Notes under the pieces: model-generated
The model's database searches: none
The model's input: only the letters and a program-made list of their open reading frames with translations
What the model was told of the DNA's origin: nothing
Program-made: the position numbers and the translations under genes
Shown: in pieces, positions 1-10,849 of the stretch
How the letters are laid out: each line of letters opens with the position of its first letter
Numbering within the stretch: position 1 is the stretch's first letter
From: Bacillota bacterium
GTDB lineage: Bacteria > Bacillota > Sulfobacillia > JAJZIM01
Assembly (NCBI GenBank): GCA_021810565.1
Contig: JAJZIM010000007.1
Location: 1-64,000 of the forward strand
DNA length: 64,000 nucleotides
Direction: 5' to 3'

Positions 1-2
1 GG

Positions 3-488
3 CAAACAGCCGCACGGCTCGTCACCTGGGCGGTGACGCTCGGCCTCCAGGTGCTGGTCTTCGAGCACCTGCGGCCCTACCGGCCCGTGCGGGGCCTTTC
101 CTGGAGCCGGCGCACCAACCGGAAACGTTCCTACTGGCTGCGCGGAAAGGTGGTGAAGTACGCGAGGCACCTGGCCCTGATCCACGGCATCCTGGTGGTG
201 GAGCGAAACCCGGCCTGGACCAGTCGAGCATGCCCCAAGTGTCACCGTTTGGCGGAGAGGTTCTCCCCCGGCGGTGCCGGCTATCCCAGCCGGCTGGCTT
301 GCGGGCACTGCGGCTGGACTGGAGATGCGAACGTGGCTGCGGCCTTGAACCTGAAGCCCAAGTGGGACCGGACCTTCCGGTATCCCACGAAGGAAGAGGT
401 CAAGGCGGCGACTGAACCAAGACGCGCCGGAAACGGAGGCGCAGCTTCGAGGGTCAACGACGGAATGGCGGATGCCCTCCCGGCCTGA
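3..488 (+). CDS. tnpB: TnpB (IS200/IS605-IS1341 family) C-terminal part
   Basis: The frame is open from the window edge, so the N-terminus lies outside. The visible 160 residues match the C-terminal third of TnpB/OrfB, the RNA-guided nuclease of IS605-type elements. A basic segment is followed by a zinc ribbon (CPKC, then CGHCG about 30 residues later) and GDANVAAALN, which carries the last RuvC aspartate. About 35 residues follow this motif, which is ordinary for TnpB. No TnpA is visible. Whether the gene is intact cannot be judged. Family assignment is firm; activity is unknown. Confidence 0.87.
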   Translation, partial: QTAARLVTWAVTLGLQVLVFEHLRPYRPVRGLSWSRRTNRKRSYWLRGKVVKYARHLALIHGILVVERNPAWTSRACPKCHRLAERFSPGGAGYPSRLACGHCGWTGDANVAAALNLKPKWDRTFRYPTKEEVKAATEPRRAGNGGAASRVNDGMADALPA

Positions 489-1000
489 TGGGTTTCGGTG
501 GTCCCGGAACCGATCGGCCCAGCCGGAGCACTTCCGGCGGAAGCTCAAAGCCCGAGGGCCGCAAGGTCCTCACGCAATGTGGTAGGGCTGGTGTTGGCGT
601 TGTGTGAACGGTGCAGGGGCATGCCCCCAGAGGCGCAACGCGACTCCCTGCGGGTTGCCGATCCGAACTGGCGCACCGGAGGATCGGCCCGGAAACGGTC
701 CCCGCGCAGGGGCGGCACGAACGACGGTTGTCGCGGTTTGTCAGGCAAATCGGGCCACTGTTGACACCACCGCGTGATAGAGGAGCGCAAGACACGGCGC
801 GGCTACCAGGCAGCTGGATTTCGCGGGCCTTGATCATCGAAGCGATTTTTCCCCACCGTCTGCTGAGCCGCTTCGTCTTCACCGTCGACGAGTCCCTGGG
901 AATGGGAGGGCACCCCATCTGAACCTGTCCCCCGGATGCGAGATACCGATAACCAGTCCAACCATTGCCGGGGCTGGAGAGCAAAATAAACACCAGTAAG
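489..1000. other. no recognisable gene; decayed flank of tnpB and vapC
   Basis: No frame here gives a recognisable protein. The first 100-150 bases after the tnpB stop are where the guide RNA and right end of an IS605-type element would lie. A GC-rich hairpin (gcccgagggccgc around 555) is present, but no end sequence could be fixed. The right part abuts the truncated vapC and looks like scrambled mobile-element remains. Confidence 0.4.
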
Positions 1001-1021
1001 CAGGCCGCTTGTGCCTGCTAG

Positions 1022-1297
1022 CGGGCGTCGTCCGGCGGCCTGGAAAACCCCGGCCAAATCGGCCACCGCGTTATCCACCGGCAGCGTCAGGATCGCTTTC
1101 GGCAGGGACGAAATGGGCGGGGCTTCCGAAGCCCGCATACCACGTACCACCTCGAAACGGGTGATGGCGCGCGTGCCGAGGGAATGTGCTTTCGCCAACT
1201 TTATGAAAGCGCCTCGGACGCCCCCTAGGCCCCGCAGGTGGGCAATGATAAACGAACCGTCCAGCAGGACCACTTTCACCTGCGGTTCAGGCCGCAT
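1022..1297 (-). pseudogene. VapC-like PIN toxin, 3'-truncated
   Basis: The first 90 residues resemble VapC-type PIN-domain RNases: LLDGSFIIAHLRG at the N-terminus with the first acidic residue, ITRFEVVRG with the second, then LPVDNAVADLAG. After about position 1022 similarity stops. The expected DLLIA segment with the third acidic residue is absent and the frame runs into unrelated sequence. The gene starts 27 bases after the end of the antitoxin remnant, the usual antitoxin-toxin order. It is probably an inactive remnant damaged by the rearrangement that left the tnpB copy nearby. Confidence 0.6.
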
Positions 1298-1323
1298 CCC
1301 GCCTTGCGGCGCTCGCCAGCCAG

Positions 1324-1541
1324 TCAGTTCAAGATCCCGTCGACGCGGGAAAGTCCCGGATGCTCCGCCGTTTGCCAGGTTCCGGAACTCGCTTCGATAG
1401 CTTCCAACAGATGCCTTTGCCGCAGGGCCTCCCCACCGCCTGGGTCACGAATTTCCCCCATTGGCGCCGGGGCACCTCGCGGCGTAGCGCCTCCGCCACG
1501 TCTCGATCCAGTACCAGATTAATCCGGGCCGTGGCACCCAT
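1324..1541 (-). pseudogene. VapB-like antitoxin with a one-base frameshift
   Basis: Begins with ATG 1541 behind a purine-rich ribosome site. MGATARINLVLDRDVAEALR looks like the DNA-binding start of a short antitoxin. After the residues FVTQAVG the frame breaks in a GGGG run near 1428. One added base restores EALRQRHLLEAIEASSG and a stop at 1324, just before the VapC remnant. The continuation is therefore present in the -1 frame. This is either a true frameshift or a homopolymer sequencing error. With the toxin also truncated, the pair is likely dead. Confidence 0.6.
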
Positions 1542-1673
1542 AGCCCCCCCATCTCCCTTTACGCAAGATGATGGGCTGCTCGCGTGCGCGATATGGATGT
1601 ATAGGAGGCCTGACAAACTGACCACCCTCCTCGCCCCCGTGACCATCAGCCGTTCCTAACTACCATTCCCGGG

Positions 1674-2450
1674 CTAGGGGGCCGTCCCGGCGGCCTGAAC
1701 GTTGCGCAGCACCACGATCTCCACGCGACGGTTCATCTGCCGGTAGTGCGCGGTGGTATTGGGGTACAGCGGCCGGTAGCGGCTGTAGGCAGTGGCCGAC
1801 AGGCGGGAGGGCGTCACTCCTTGGGCGATCAGGTAGTGCACCACGTTGGTGGCCCGATATCCCGACAGCTCCCAATTCGAGGGGTACTTCGTGGTGTGAA
1901 TGGGGAGATCGTCGGCATAGCCCCGCACGCTGACAGGATTGGGAAGGTTTTTCAACAGCGCCGCCACCCGGTCCAACACCGGGTGGGCGGAGGGCAGGAG
2001 CAGCGAGCGCCCCTCGGGGAAAAGCACCTTGTCCGGCAGGCGGATGTCCACCCCCTGCTGCAGCATGGTCACCTGCATCTGCCCTTTGAGCCCCAACTGT
2101 TGGATGGCCGCCTGGACCTGCCGGTAGAGGTTCTGCATGGTCTGGCTGGGCGGCACCTGCACGGTGGGCTGCTGCCCGCTCTGCGGGATGGGCCGGGACA
2201 CCTGGAATGCCGCCGGCATGCCGTTGAACGCGGTCTGCAGCGCCTCCCGCAGCAAGGAGAAGCGCTGGTTATTGACCCGCGACACGGCATACATGATCAC
2301 GAAGAAGGCCATGAGCAGGGTGATCAGGTCGGCATAGGTCAAAAGCCAACGCATCATCCCCGTAGCCTCGTGCGCCTGCTCCTCGCCGATGTTCTCCACT
2401 CCGCGCCGGCGCCGCCTGGATCGTTGCACCGGCTTCTTGCTCTGCGCCAT
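1674..2450 (-). CDS. motB: flagellar motor protein MotB
   Basis: A 258-residue protein. After a basic N-terminus there is one membrane helix with LLTYADLITLLMAFFVIMY, which contains the proton-channel aspartate of MotB. Then come a linker of about 90 residues and an OmpA-like peptidoglycan-binding domain (GYADDLPIHT, PSNWELSGYRA, NRRVEIVVL). MotB anchors the MotA/B stator to the wall and couples proton flow to rotation. The gene lies downstream of pyrF in the same direction, with a 98-base gap. motA is not adjacent, which is unusual, so the partner must be elsewhere if the stator is used. Confidence 0.92.
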   Translation of the reverse strand: MAQSKKPVQRSRRRRRGVENIGEEQAHEATGMMRWLLTYADLITLLMAFFVIMYAVSRVNNQRFSLLREALQTAFNGMPAAFQVSRPIPQSGQQPTVQVPPSQTMQNLYRQVQAAIQQLGLKGQMQVTMLQQGVDIRLPDKVLFPEGRSLLLPSAHPVLDRVAALLKNLPNPVSVRGYADDLPIHTTKYPSNWELSGYRATNVVHYLIAQGVTPSRLSATAYSRYRPLYPNTTAHYRQMNRRVEIVVLRNVQAAGTAP

Positions 2451-2548
2451 CGGCTCGCCCCCGTAGCTGTCGATCCGTCACTTCATATATCGAACTTTTC
2501 GCCGCCAACCTTGAGCGACCGCTCCGGCCGGGCAGGTCCCGCCCTCCC

Positions 2549-3253
2549 CTATCCCGCCATCTCCGCCAAGGTGCGTCTGATGGCCTCCCGAGGATCCGCC
2601 GCCTGGGTGACGGGCCGGCCCACCACCAGATAGTCGCTGCCGGCCTCCAGCGCCGCCCGCGGGGTCGCCACCCGGCGTTGATCGTCCCGGACCGCCCAGG
2701 CGGGGCGGATGCCGGGGGTGACCACCAGGAAATCCGCACCGCACCTGCCCTTGACGGCGGCAGCCTCCTGCGGCGAGGCCACCACCCCGGCCAAGCCGCA
2801 TTCCCGTCCCAGCTCGGCCCAAAAGAGCACCTGATCCGAAAGATTGCGGCGAAGCCCCACCTCGGCCGCCAGGGAAGCCTCGTCCCAGCTGGTCAGCACC
2901 GTCACGCCCAGCAGGCGCACCGCACCCTCCGCCGCCCCCACCGCCCGGCGCAGCATCTCCCGTCCGCCGGCGACGTGCACGGTCAAGAACTCCACCCCCA
3001 GACGGCCCGCGGCCAGGACCGCCCGCTCCACGGTGGCCGGGATGTCGTGGTACTTGAGGTCCAGGAAGACCGCCGCCCCGCGCCGCCTGGCCGCGGCCAC
3101 CGCCGCCGGCCCAGCCGCGGTGTACAGCTCCAGGCCGATCTTCACGGTGCTCGCCAGGTCTCCCACCTGATCCAGGAGCCGCTCCATCTCGGTCAGCTGC
3201 GACACGTCCAAGGCCAGGATCAGCCGCTCAGCGGGCCGTATCGCGGTCCTCAC
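2549..3253 (-). CDS. pyrF: orotidine 5'-phosphate decarboxylase
   Basis: Converts OMP to UMP, the last step of de novo pyrimidine synthesis. LILALDV opens the TIM barrel, and DLKYHDIP carries the catalytic Asp/Lys/Asp array. TPGIRP and [11 protein letters not shown] form the phosphate-binding end. GTG 3253 is the chosen start: it overlaps the carB stop (GTGA), gives 234 residues, the usual length for the family, and implies translational coupling. It is the last pyr gene of the operon. pyrK, pyrD and pyrE, often located near here in Bacillota, are absent from this cluster. Confidence 0.95.
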   Translation of the reverse strand: MRTAIRPAERLILALDVSQLTEMERLLDQVGDLASTVKIGLELYTAAGPAAVAAARRRGAAVFLDLKYHDIPATVERAVLAAGRLGVEFLTVHVAGGREMLRRAVGAAEGAVRLLGVTVLTSWDEASLAAEVGLRRNLSDQVLFWAELGRECGLAGVVASPQEAAAVKGRCGADFLVVTPGIRPAWAVRDDQRRVATPRAALEAGSDYLVVGRPVTQAADPREAIRRTLAEMAG

Positions 3254-6200
3254 CCGACATCCCGCACCGGCTGGGGCACCCGGGCCAGGTATTCCTGCAG
3301 GGAACACACCCCGGGCCCTTCAGCGGCATTGCGGCTAGCCTCCAAGCCGTGCAGAAAGGCCCGCAGGGTATCCGGGGAGGTGAGACAGGGGATGCCGTGT
3401 TCCACCGCCGCCCGCCGGATCTGGAAGCCTTCGCGTTCCGGGCCGCGCCCCTGGGTCAGGGTGTTGACCACCAGTTGGGCACCGCGCCGGGAGATCAGAT
3501 CCAGGATGTGGGGCGAGCCATCCCGGATCTTCGCCACCGGGTCCGCCGTCAGCCCCCGCTCCCGCAGAGCCGCCGCCGTGCCCGCCGTGGCCGCAATGCG
3601 GTACCCCAACTGCGCCAAGCGCAGGATGTCCGGCAGCACTTCCGCCTTGTCCTGATCGGCCACCGTGGCGAGCACCGTCCCTCCGGGCGGCAGGCGGTAG
3701 CCGGCGGCCAGGAGTCCCTTGAACAGGGCCAGGCCGAAGTCGTCGTCGATGCCCATGACCTCCCCGGTGGACTTCATCTCGGGTCCCAGGGAGGTGTCCA
3801 CCCGGATCAGCTTGCCGAAGGAGAACACCGGCACCTTCACCGCCACGTAAGGCGGCGGCGGCATAAGTCCGCCGGCATATCCCTGCCGTGCCAGGGACTG
3901 CCCCAGCATAGCCTGCATGGCCAAGCGGACCAGGGGCACCCCCGTGACCTTGGTCAGGAAGGGCACCGTGCGGCTCGAGCGCGGATTGGCCTCCAGGACG
4001 AAGACCTGATCCCCCTGCACCACGTACTGGATGTTGATCAGCCCGCAGACCTTTAGGGCTCGAGCCAGCCGGGTAGTGTACTCCACCACCCGCTCGGTGG
4101 CCACCGGGGAGAGGCCCGGGGCGGGACACACGGCGATGGAGTCCCCCGAGTGCACCCCCGCGCGCTCCACGTGCTCCATGATAGCCGGTATCAGCACCGC
4201 CGACCCGTCCGCCACCGCGTCCACCTCGATCTCCTTGCCCCGGAAGTACTTGTCCACCAGCACCGGCTGATCGGGGGAGGCCGCCACCGCCTCCTGCATG
4301 TAGGTGCGCAGGTCGGTGGGGGTGTAGACGATCTCCATGGCCCGCCCGCCCAGGACATAGGAGGGGCGCACCAGCACCGGGTAGCCGATCTGGGCCGCCG
4401 CCTCCTCCGCCCGGGCCGGCGAGGTGGCGATGCGCCCGGGCGGCCGCGGGATGTCTAGCTCGGCCAGCAGCCGGTCGAACTTCTCCCGGTCCTCGGCGGC
4501 ATCGATGCCCGAAAGCGGTGTGCCCAGGAGGGGGAAACCCGCACGGCTCAGCGGTCCGGCCAGGTTGATGGCCGTCTGGCCCCCGAACTGCACCACCACC
4601 CCCTCCGGGCGCTCCCGCTCCAGGATCTCCCGCACGTCCTCCTCCACCAGCGGCTCGAAGTACAGCCGGTCCGAGGTGGCGTAGTCGGTGCTGACCGTCT
4701 CGGGATTGCAGTTCACCATCACCGAGCGCACCCCGGCCTCCCGCAGGGCCCCCAGGGCATGAACGGAGCAGCAGTCGAACTCGATGCCTTGTCCGATGCG
4801 GATGGGGCCGGAGCCCAGGACCGCCACCCGCCGCCCGACCAGGGGTCCGGTCTCGTCCTGGTCCTCGTAGGCGGAGTAGTAGTAGGGGGTGCGGGCCTCG
4901 AACTCGGCCGCGCAGGTGTCCACCATCTTGTACACCGGTCCGATGCCCGCCGCGCGGCGCAGCCCGCGCACCCGCTCCTCGTCCGTCCCCGCGAGGGCGG
5001 CTATGGTGCGGTCGGCAAAACCCGCCCGCTTGGCCCGGAGCAAAAGCTCGGGGGTCAGGCCCCGGGCAAGCTCCCCTTCCAGAGCGACCAACCCCGCCAG
5101 CTTGTCCAGGAACCAGGGGTCGATCCCGGTGCGCCGCGCCAGCTCGACCACGCTCTCCCCGCGGCGCAGGGCCTCCGCCAGGAGGAACAGCCGCCGGTCA
5201 TCCCCCGGATACAGCGCGTCGAGCAGCTCCTCCCGGGACCACTCGGCCGCCCCGGGCAGGACCAGGGACACGACCCCGATCTCCAAAGAGCGCACCGCTT
5301 TGTGCAGGGCCGCCTCGAAGGTGCGATCGATGGCCATGACCTCCCCGGTGGCCTTCATCTGAGTGCCCAGGGTCCGGTCGGCCCGGGCGAACTTGTCGAA
5401 GGGCCAGCGGGGGATCTTCACCACCACATAGTCCAAGGCCGGCTCGAAGCAGGCCTTGGTGCTGCCCGTCACCGGATTGTCGATCTCCGGCAGGTTGAGC
5501 CCGACGGCGATCTTGGCCGCCACTCGGGCGATGGGGTAACCGGTGGCCTTGGAAGCCAGGGCGCTGGACCGGCTGACCCGGGGGTTCACCTCGATGACCC
5601 GATACTCCCCCGTCACCGGATGCAGCCCGAACTGGATGTTGCAGCCCCCCTGCACCCCCAGGGCCCGAATGATGCGTAGCGAGGCGGAGCGCAGCAACTG
5701 GTAGTCCCGGTCGGACAAGGTCTGGCTGGGAGCCACCACGATGCTGTCCCCGGTGTGCACCCCCACCGGATCAAAGTTTTCCATGTTGCAGATGATGATG
5801 GTGTTGTCCGCTCCGTCCCGCAGGACCTCGTACTCTAGCTCCTTCCAGCCAAGAATGTTCTCTTCCACCAATGCCTCCCCGATGGGCGACAGGTGCAGGC
5901 CCCGCCCCAGGACCTGCGCCAACTGGCCCGGATCGGCGGCCACGCCCCCTCCGGTGCCCCCCAGGGTGTAGGCGGGACGAACGATCACCGGATAGCCCAC
6001 CTCCCCGGCGAAGGCCAGGCCATCGTCCACCTCCCGCACCACCCGGCTGCGGGGGATGGGTTCCCCCAATTCCTGCATGGCCTCCCGGAAGGCCTGCCGA
6101 TCCTCCGCCCGCCGGATGGTTTCCAGGGGCGTGCCCAAGAGCCGCGTTCCCGTCTCCGCAAGCACCCCCGCCTCGGCCAACTCCACCGCTAGGTTCAAGC

Positions 6201-6483
6201 CCACCTGACCGCCCAAGGTGGGCAAGAGGCCCTCGGGACGTTCCCGGCGCAGCACGGCGGCCACGAACTCCAGGGTGAGGGGCTCCAGGTAAACCCGGTC
6301 GGCCACCCCCAGGTCGGTCATGATGGTGGCCGGGTTGGAGTTTACCAGGACCACCTCCAGGCCTTCCTCCCGCAGCGACTGGCAGGCCTGGGTGCCGGCG
6401 TAGTCGAACTCCGCCGCCTGGCCGATGATGATAGGACCCGACCCGATGACCAGCACCTTGCGCAGACTCTTGTCCTTAGGCAA
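3250..6483 (-). CDS. carB: carbamoyl-phosphate synthase large subunit
   Basis: A 1077-residue protein, full length for CarB. It contains the two homologous ATP-grasp halves ([20 protein letters not shown] near the N-terminus and [18 protein letters not shown] near residue 560) and a C-terminal MGS-like allosteric domain. It makes carbamoyl phosphate from bicarbonate, ATP and ammonia delivered by CarA. The TTG start at 6483 is chosen because it lies two bases after the carA stop, has an AAAGGAG site about seven bases upstream, and begins [14 protein letters not shown]. Any longer reading frame would run back through carA. Confidence 0.96.
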   Translation of the reverse strand: MPKDKSLRKVLVIGSGPIIIGQAAEFDYAGTQACQSLREEGLEVVLVNSNPATIMTDLGVADRVYLEPLTLEFVAAVLRRERPEGLLPTLGGQVGLNLAVELAEAGVLAETGTRLLGTPLETIRRAEDRQAFREAMQELGEPIPRSRVVREVDDGLAFAGEVGYPVIVRPAYTLGGTGGGVAADPGQLAQVLGRGLHLSPIGEALVEENILGWKELEYEVLRDGADNTIIICNMENFDPVGVHTGDSIVVAPSQTLSDRDYQLLRSASLRIIRALGVQGGCNIQFGLHPVTGEYRVIEVNPRVSRSSALASKATGYPIARVAAKIAVGLNLPEIDNPVTGSTKACFEPALDYVVVKIPRWPFDKFARADRTLGTQMKATGEVMAIDRTFEAALHKAVRSLEIGVVSLVLPGAAEWSREELLDALYPGDDRRLFLLAEALRRGESVVELARRTGIDPWFLDKLAGLVALEGELARGLTPELLLRAKRAGFADRTIAALAGTDEERVRGLRRAAGIGPVYKMVDTCAAEFEARTPYYYSAYEDQDETGPLVGRRVAVLGSGPIRIGQGIEFDCCSVHALGALREAGVRSVMVNCNPETVSTDYATSDRLYFEPLVEEDVREILERERPEGVVVQFGGQTAINLAGPLSRAGFPLLGTPLSGIDAAEDREKFDRLLAELDIPRPPGRIATSPARAEEAAAQIGYPVLVRPSYVLGGRAMEIVYTPTDLRTYMQEAVAASPDQPVLVDKYFRGKEIEVDAVADGSAVLIPAIMEHVERAGVHSGDSIAVCPAPGLSPVATERVVEYTTRLARALKVCGLINIQYVVQGDQVFVLEANPRSSRTVPFLTKVTGVPLVRLAMQAMLGQSLARQGYAGGLMPPPPYVAVKVPVFSFGKLIRVDTSLGPEMKSTGEVMGIDDDFGLALFKGLLAAGYRLPPGGTVLATVADQDKAEVLPDILRLAQLGYRIAATAGTAAALRERGLTADPVAKIRDGSPHILDLISRRGAQLVVNTLTQGRGPEREGFQIRRAAVEHGIPCLTSPDTLRAFLHGLEASRNAAEGPGVCSLQEYLARVPQPVRDVG

Positions 6484-6485
6484 AG

Positions 6486-7544
<1,059 letters not shown>

Positions 7545-7548
7545 CGCT

Positions 7549-8829
7549 TCAGCCAAGCTGCCACACCGCCTTTCCGGCCACCAGGGTGGCCACCACCCGT
7601 CCCGTCAGGTTCCAGCCCTTGAAGGGGGTGTTCCTGCCGCGGGAGGCGAACGCCTCGGGTTCCACCCGCCACGAGGCCCGCGGATCCACCAGCACCACGT
7701 CCGCCGCCGCCCCGGCAGCCAAGGTTCCCCCCGGATGGCCCAGAACCCGGGCCGGCCCGCAGGTGAGCCGCTCCACCAACGCCGCAGGCGCCAAGAGGCC
7801 CGGCTGCACCAGCGTGGTGAGCAGCACCCCCAAGGCCGTCTCCAAACCGGAGATGCCGAAGGCCGCCGCCTCGTACTCGCACCGCTTCTCCTCGGGGCCG
7901 TGCGGCGCGTGGTCGGTGGCCACCGCATCGATGGTGCCGTCGGCCAGGGCCGCGCGCAAGGCGGCCACGTCCTCTTCGGTCCGCAGCGGCGGGTTCACCT
8001 TGGTGTCGGGGTCGTAACGCGATCGCGCCACCGCCTCGTCGGTGAGCGTCAGGTGATGCGGGGTCACCTCGCAGGTCACCCGCACCCCGCGGGCCTTGGC
8101 CCGCCGGATCAGTTCCACCGCCCGAGCGGTGGAGACGTGGGCCACGTGCAGGTGCGCCCCGGTGGCCTCCGCCAGCACCAGGTCGCGGGCCACGGCCACC
8201 TCCTCGGCCTCCGCCGGGATCCCCGGCAACCCCAAGCGGGTGGATACCGCCCCCCGGTGCATCGCCCCGCCCCGCGAGAGGCTGCGGTCCTCGCAGTGCT
8301 CCAAGACGGGCAGGCCGAAGGAGGCCGCGTAGCGCAGGGCCCGCCACATCACCACCGCCTGTTCCACCCCCGCCCCGTCGTCGGAGACGGCCACCGCCCC
8401 CGCCGCGCGCAACTGGCCCATGGGGGCGAGCTCCCGCCCCTGCCGGCCCACGGTGATGGCCCCCACCGAGAGCACCCGGGAACCGCCCACCGCCGCCGCG
8501 CGGGCCAGTTGGTACTCCACCAGAGCCGGCGTGTCCACCGCCGGCTCGGTGTTGGGCATGGTCGCCACGGCGGTGTAGCCGCCCCGGGCCGCCGCCCGGG
8601 TGCCGCTGGCGATGTCCTCCTTCCACTCCTGCCCCGGGTCCCGCAGGTGGCAGTGCAGGTCGATGAGCCCCGGCAGCACCCAAAGCCCCCGGGCGTCCAG
8701 CACCGGGCAGCCCGTCGGCGGTGCCTCGGCCGTCAGCCGCCCGTCCCGGATGACCAGGTCCGCCGTCTCGTCCGCCCCCCTCGAGGGGTCGATGATCCGC
8801 CCGCCCCGGATCCACAGAAACTCGGCCAA
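7549..8829 (-). CDS. pyrC: dihydroorotase
   Basis: Cyclises carbamoyl aspartate to dihydroorotate. It is a 426-residue class I (multifunctional-type) enzyme. Zinc ligands are in DLHCHLRDPG. The sequence also has AVSDDG and EVTPHHLTLTDE, and the catalytic aspartate is in ATDHAPH. The TTG start at 8829 lies just after the pyrB stop, with GGGAGG upstream, and gives the typical MAEFLWIRGGRIIDP beginning. A GTG at 8841, overlapping pyrB, is the alternative. Confidence 0.94.
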   Translation of the reverse strand: MAEFLWIRGGRIIDPSRGADETADLVIRDGRLTAEAPPTGCPVLDARGLWVLPGLIDLHCHLRDPGQEWKEDIASGTRAAARGGYTAVATMPNTEPAVDTPALVEYQLARAAAVGGSRVLSVGAITVGRQGRELAPMGQLRAAGAVAVSDDGAGVEQAVVMWRALRYAASFGLPVLEHCEDRSLSRGGAMHRGAVSTRLGLPGIPAEAEEVAVARDLVLAEATGAHLHVAHVSTARAVELIRRAKARGVRVTCEVTPHHLTLTDEAVARSRYDPDTKVNPPLRTEEDVAALRAALADGTIDAVATDHAPHGPEEKRCEYEAAAFGISGLETALGVLLTTLVQPGLLAPAALVERLTCGPARVLGHPGGTLAAGAAADVVLVDPRASWRVEPEAFASRGRNTPFKGWNLTGRVVATLVAGKAVWQLG

Positions 8830-8830
8830 A

Positions 8831-9748
8831 CTAGTTGCCACCTCCCAGGAGCAGATAGAGCACCGCCATGCGCACGGCCACCCCGGCGCGCACCTGGTCG
8901 AAGAGGACCGCCTGGGCTCCGTCGGCCACCTCGGAGGTGACCTCCACCCCCCGGTTGAGGGGCATGGGGTGTAGAAAGAGGGCGTCGGGCTTGGCCAAAG
9001 CCAGGCGCTGCCGGTTCAGGCCGAAGCAGCGGGCGTACTCCTCCCCGCCGGGGATCAGCCCCTGCTGCTGGCGCTCCCGTTGCAGCCGCAGGGCCATGAC
9101 CACGTCGGCCTCCCGCAGAGCCTCCTCCACCGTGGCGGCCACCCGGGCCCCCAGCCCCTCCAATCCCGGCGGCAGCAGGGTGGCCGGACCCGCCACCCAC
9201 ACCTGGGCCCCCAGCCGGGTCAGCCCGATCAGGTCGGAGCGGGCCACCCGGCTGTGCTCCAGGTCCCCGATGATGGCCACCTTCAACCCCCGCAGCTCTC
9301 CCTTGCGGCGGCGCACGGTGTACAGGTCCAAAAGCCCCTGGGTGGGATGGGCATGCATGCCGTCCCCGGCGTTGATCACCGGCACCTCCAGGCAGCGGGC
9401 CAAGAGCTCGGCCGCGCCGGCCGCGCGGTGGCGCAGCACCACCGCGTCCACCCCCATGGCCTCCAGGGTACGGGCGGTGTCCTCCAGGCTCTCCCCCTTC
9501 TGCACGCTGGCGGCGGCGGCGTTCACTCCCACCACGTCGGCGGAGAGGTACTTGCCGGCCAGCTCGAAGGAGATGCGGGTGCGGGTGCTGGGCTCGAAGA
9601 AAAGGGTCACCAGGGATCGACCGCGCAGGGTGGGCACCTTCTTGATCCGCCGGGCCAGCACGTCCTCCATGGAGGCGGCGGCCTCCAGCACGGTCTCCAA
9701 CTCGTCCGCCCCCAGATCGGCCAGGTCCAACAGATCCCTGCCCTTCAC
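8831..9748 (-). CDS. pyrB: aspartate carbamoyltransferase catalytic subunit
   Basis: Forms N-carbamoyl-aspartate from carbamoyl phosphate and aspartate. The 305 residues contain the carbamoyl phosphate loop [12 protein letters not shown], the [10 protein letters not shown] motif and [12 protein letters not shown] near the C-terminus. The GTG start overlaps the pyrR stop (GTGA). No pyrI regulatory subunit is nearby, as is normal for Bacillota, where control comes from PyrR. Confidence 0.95.
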   Translation of the reverse strand: MKGRDLLDLADLGADELETVLEAAASMEDVLARRIKKVPTLRGRSLVTLFFEPSTRTRISFELAGKYLSADVVGVNAAAASVQKGESLEDTARTLEAMGVDAVVLRHRAAGAAELLARCLEVPVINAGDGMHAHPTQGLLDLYTVRRRKGELRGLKVAIIGDLEHSRVARSDLIGLTRLGAQVWVAGPATLLPPGLEGLGARVAATVEEALREADVVMALRLQRERQQQGLIPGGEEYARCFGLNRQRLALAKPDALFLHPMPLNRGVEVTSEVADGAQAVLFDQVRAGVAVRMAVLYLLLGGGN

Positions 9749-10296
9749 TGCGCCGGGCGCTCCACCAGCACCACTTCCTCCACCCCCCCGTCCACCTCCG
9801 GCAGGCGTACCTCCACGATCTCCTCCGCGGCGGTGGGCACGTTCTTTCCCACGTAGTCCGGCCGGATGGGCAGCTCCCGATGGCCGCGGTCCACCAGCAC
9901 CGCCAGCTCCACCCGCCGGGGGCGTCCCAGGTCAACCAGGGCGTCCAGGGCCGCCCGCACGGTGCGCCCGGTGTACAGCACGTCGTCCACCAGCACCAGG
10001 CGCCGGCCCTCCACGGGGAAGGGCACCTCGGTGCGATGCACCTCGGGCTGAGGTGAGCGGTCCACCAGGTCGTCCCGGTACAGGGTGATATCCAGGATCC
10101 CCAGGGGGACCTCGCGCTGCGTCAGCCGGCGCACTTCCTCCTGCAGGCGGCGGGCCAGGTGCACCCCGCGCCGACGGATGCCCACCAGGGCCAGTTCCTC
10201 TCCCGGCTCCTCCCGCTCCACGATCTCATGGGCCATGCGCCGCAAGGCCCTGCCCATCCCCGCCGCGTCCATTATCCTGGCCTTCTCCCGCAGCAT
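9745..10296 (-). CDS. pyrR: PyrR: pyr mRNA-binding attenuator and uracil phosphoribosyltransferase
   Basis: First gene of the pyrimidine operon. The 183 residues contain the PRPP-binding signature [20 protein letters not shown] and the PyrR-type IRRRGVHLA segment. PyrR binds the 5' leader of pyr mRNA when UMP is high and promotes termination. The matching leader, with binding loop and terminator, lies directly upstream (10322-10410), so self-regulation is well supported. Confidence 0.95.
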   Translation of the reverse strand: MLREKARIMDAAGMGRALRRMAHEIVEREEPGEELALVGIRRRGVHLARRLQEEVRRLTQREVPLGILDITLYRDDLVDRSPQPEVHRTEVPFPVEGRRLVLVDDVLYTGRTVRAALDALVDLGRPRRVELAVLVDRGHRELPIRPDYVGKNVPTAAEEIVEVRLPEVDGGVEEVVLVERPAQ

Positions 10297-10321
10297 CGGT
10301 GCTCCTCCTTCCGCGCAGGGC

Positions 10322-10410
10322 GCAAAAAAGCTTCTCGCCGCCTGGCAAGAAGCTACCTCGCGGTCTCCTTGCCAGCCTCACAGGACTGATTTAAAGGACA
10401 CCTTTTGATG
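10322..10410 (-). promoter_or_regulatory. PyrR-dependent attenuator in the pyr operon leader
   Basis: Read on the minus strand, positions 10390-10372 hold ATCAGTCCTGTGAGGCTGG, a very close match to the PyrR-binding loop (AGUCC..GAGGCU). It is followed by a terminator hairpin at 10354-10329, AGCTTCTTGCC...GGCGAGAAGCT, ending in TTTTTT. The layout is that of Bacillus pyr attenuators: with PyrR bound the terminator forms, and without it an antiterminator prevails. Confidence 0.9.
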
Positions 10411-10417
10411 TCGAGCT

Positions 10418-10446
10418 ATTATATCGGGAGGGAAGGCGCACGTCAA
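10418..10446 (-). promoter_or_regulatory. sigma-A promoter of the pyr operon
   Basis: TTGACG (10446-10441), a 17-base spacer, and TATAAT (10423-10418), immediately upstream of the PyrR attenuator. Transcription would start near 10411. Confidence 0.85.
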
Positions 10447-10538
10447 GAGGTTTCCAAGCCCGCGGGGCGGAAAGCCGAGACCAGGAATCGGACGCCACCG
10501 AACCGTTACCTCGGGAGCATCCGACCCGCGAAACAAGC

Positions 10539-10567
10539 GGAGCCCCCTCGTTGAAGAGGAGGCCCCG
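10539..10567 (-). terminator. possible terminator after the small PGVGCGG gene
   Basis: An imperfect GC-rich hairpin (GGGGCCTCCTC / GAGGGGGCTC) lies just past the stop of the gene at 10575-10775 and is followed by CTTGTTT. The U-tract is weak. Confidence 0.4.
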
Positions 10568-10574
10568 TCTGGGT

Positions 10575-10775
10575 TCAGCCGCCGCATCCCACTCCCGGCG
10601 AGGAACTGGAGCCGGAACTGGTGCTCTTGGCCGGTGTCTGGCTGTGGGTCTGGGTCGTCGTGGTGCCCGCCTTCTGCACCGCCGCAGCGCTGCCGCCCGG
10701 CGGAGCCACGATCAGGAAGGCCACGAAGGCCACGAAGATCAGGAAGGACACCGCCACCTGTATCGTCTCCCGCAC
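10575..10775 (-). CDS. small membrane-anchored protein with C-terminal PGVGCGG
   Basis: A 66-residue protein. Residues 6-25 form one hydrophobic helix (VAVSFLIFVAFVAFLIVA). A Ser/Thr/Gly-rich linker of about 35 residues follows, ending exactly in PGVGCGG. The predicted form is a membrane-tethered tail outside the cell carrying a single cysteine. The same ending occurs on the lipoprotein at 36266-36472. No known family could be assigned. GTG 10775 has GGAGGTGAG upstream, and the gene has its own promoter (10821-10849), which supports it being real. Confidence 0.7.
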   Translation of the reverse strand: MRETIQVAVSFLIFVAFVAFLIVAPPGGSAAAVQKAGTTTTQTHSQTPAKSTSSGSSSSPGVGCGG

Positions 10776-10820
10776 CGAACCTCACCTCCGCTGGGCCGTC
10801 TGTCTATCTCCTCTAGGCCT

Positions 10821-10849
10821 ATCTTAACTCGCCGGCACCGAGCCGTCAA
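10821..10849 (-). promoter_or_regulatory. promoter for the small PGVGCGG gene
   Basis: TTGACG (10849-10844), a 17-base spacer, and TAAGAT (10826-10821). It overlaps the 3' end of the upstream gene and sits 45 bases before the GTG start at 10775. Confidence 0.65.

Noticed and set aside
4759-5679. Long open frame on the plus strand across carB
   Set aside because: High-GC shadow of carB with no family match; the minus-strand gene is unmistakable.
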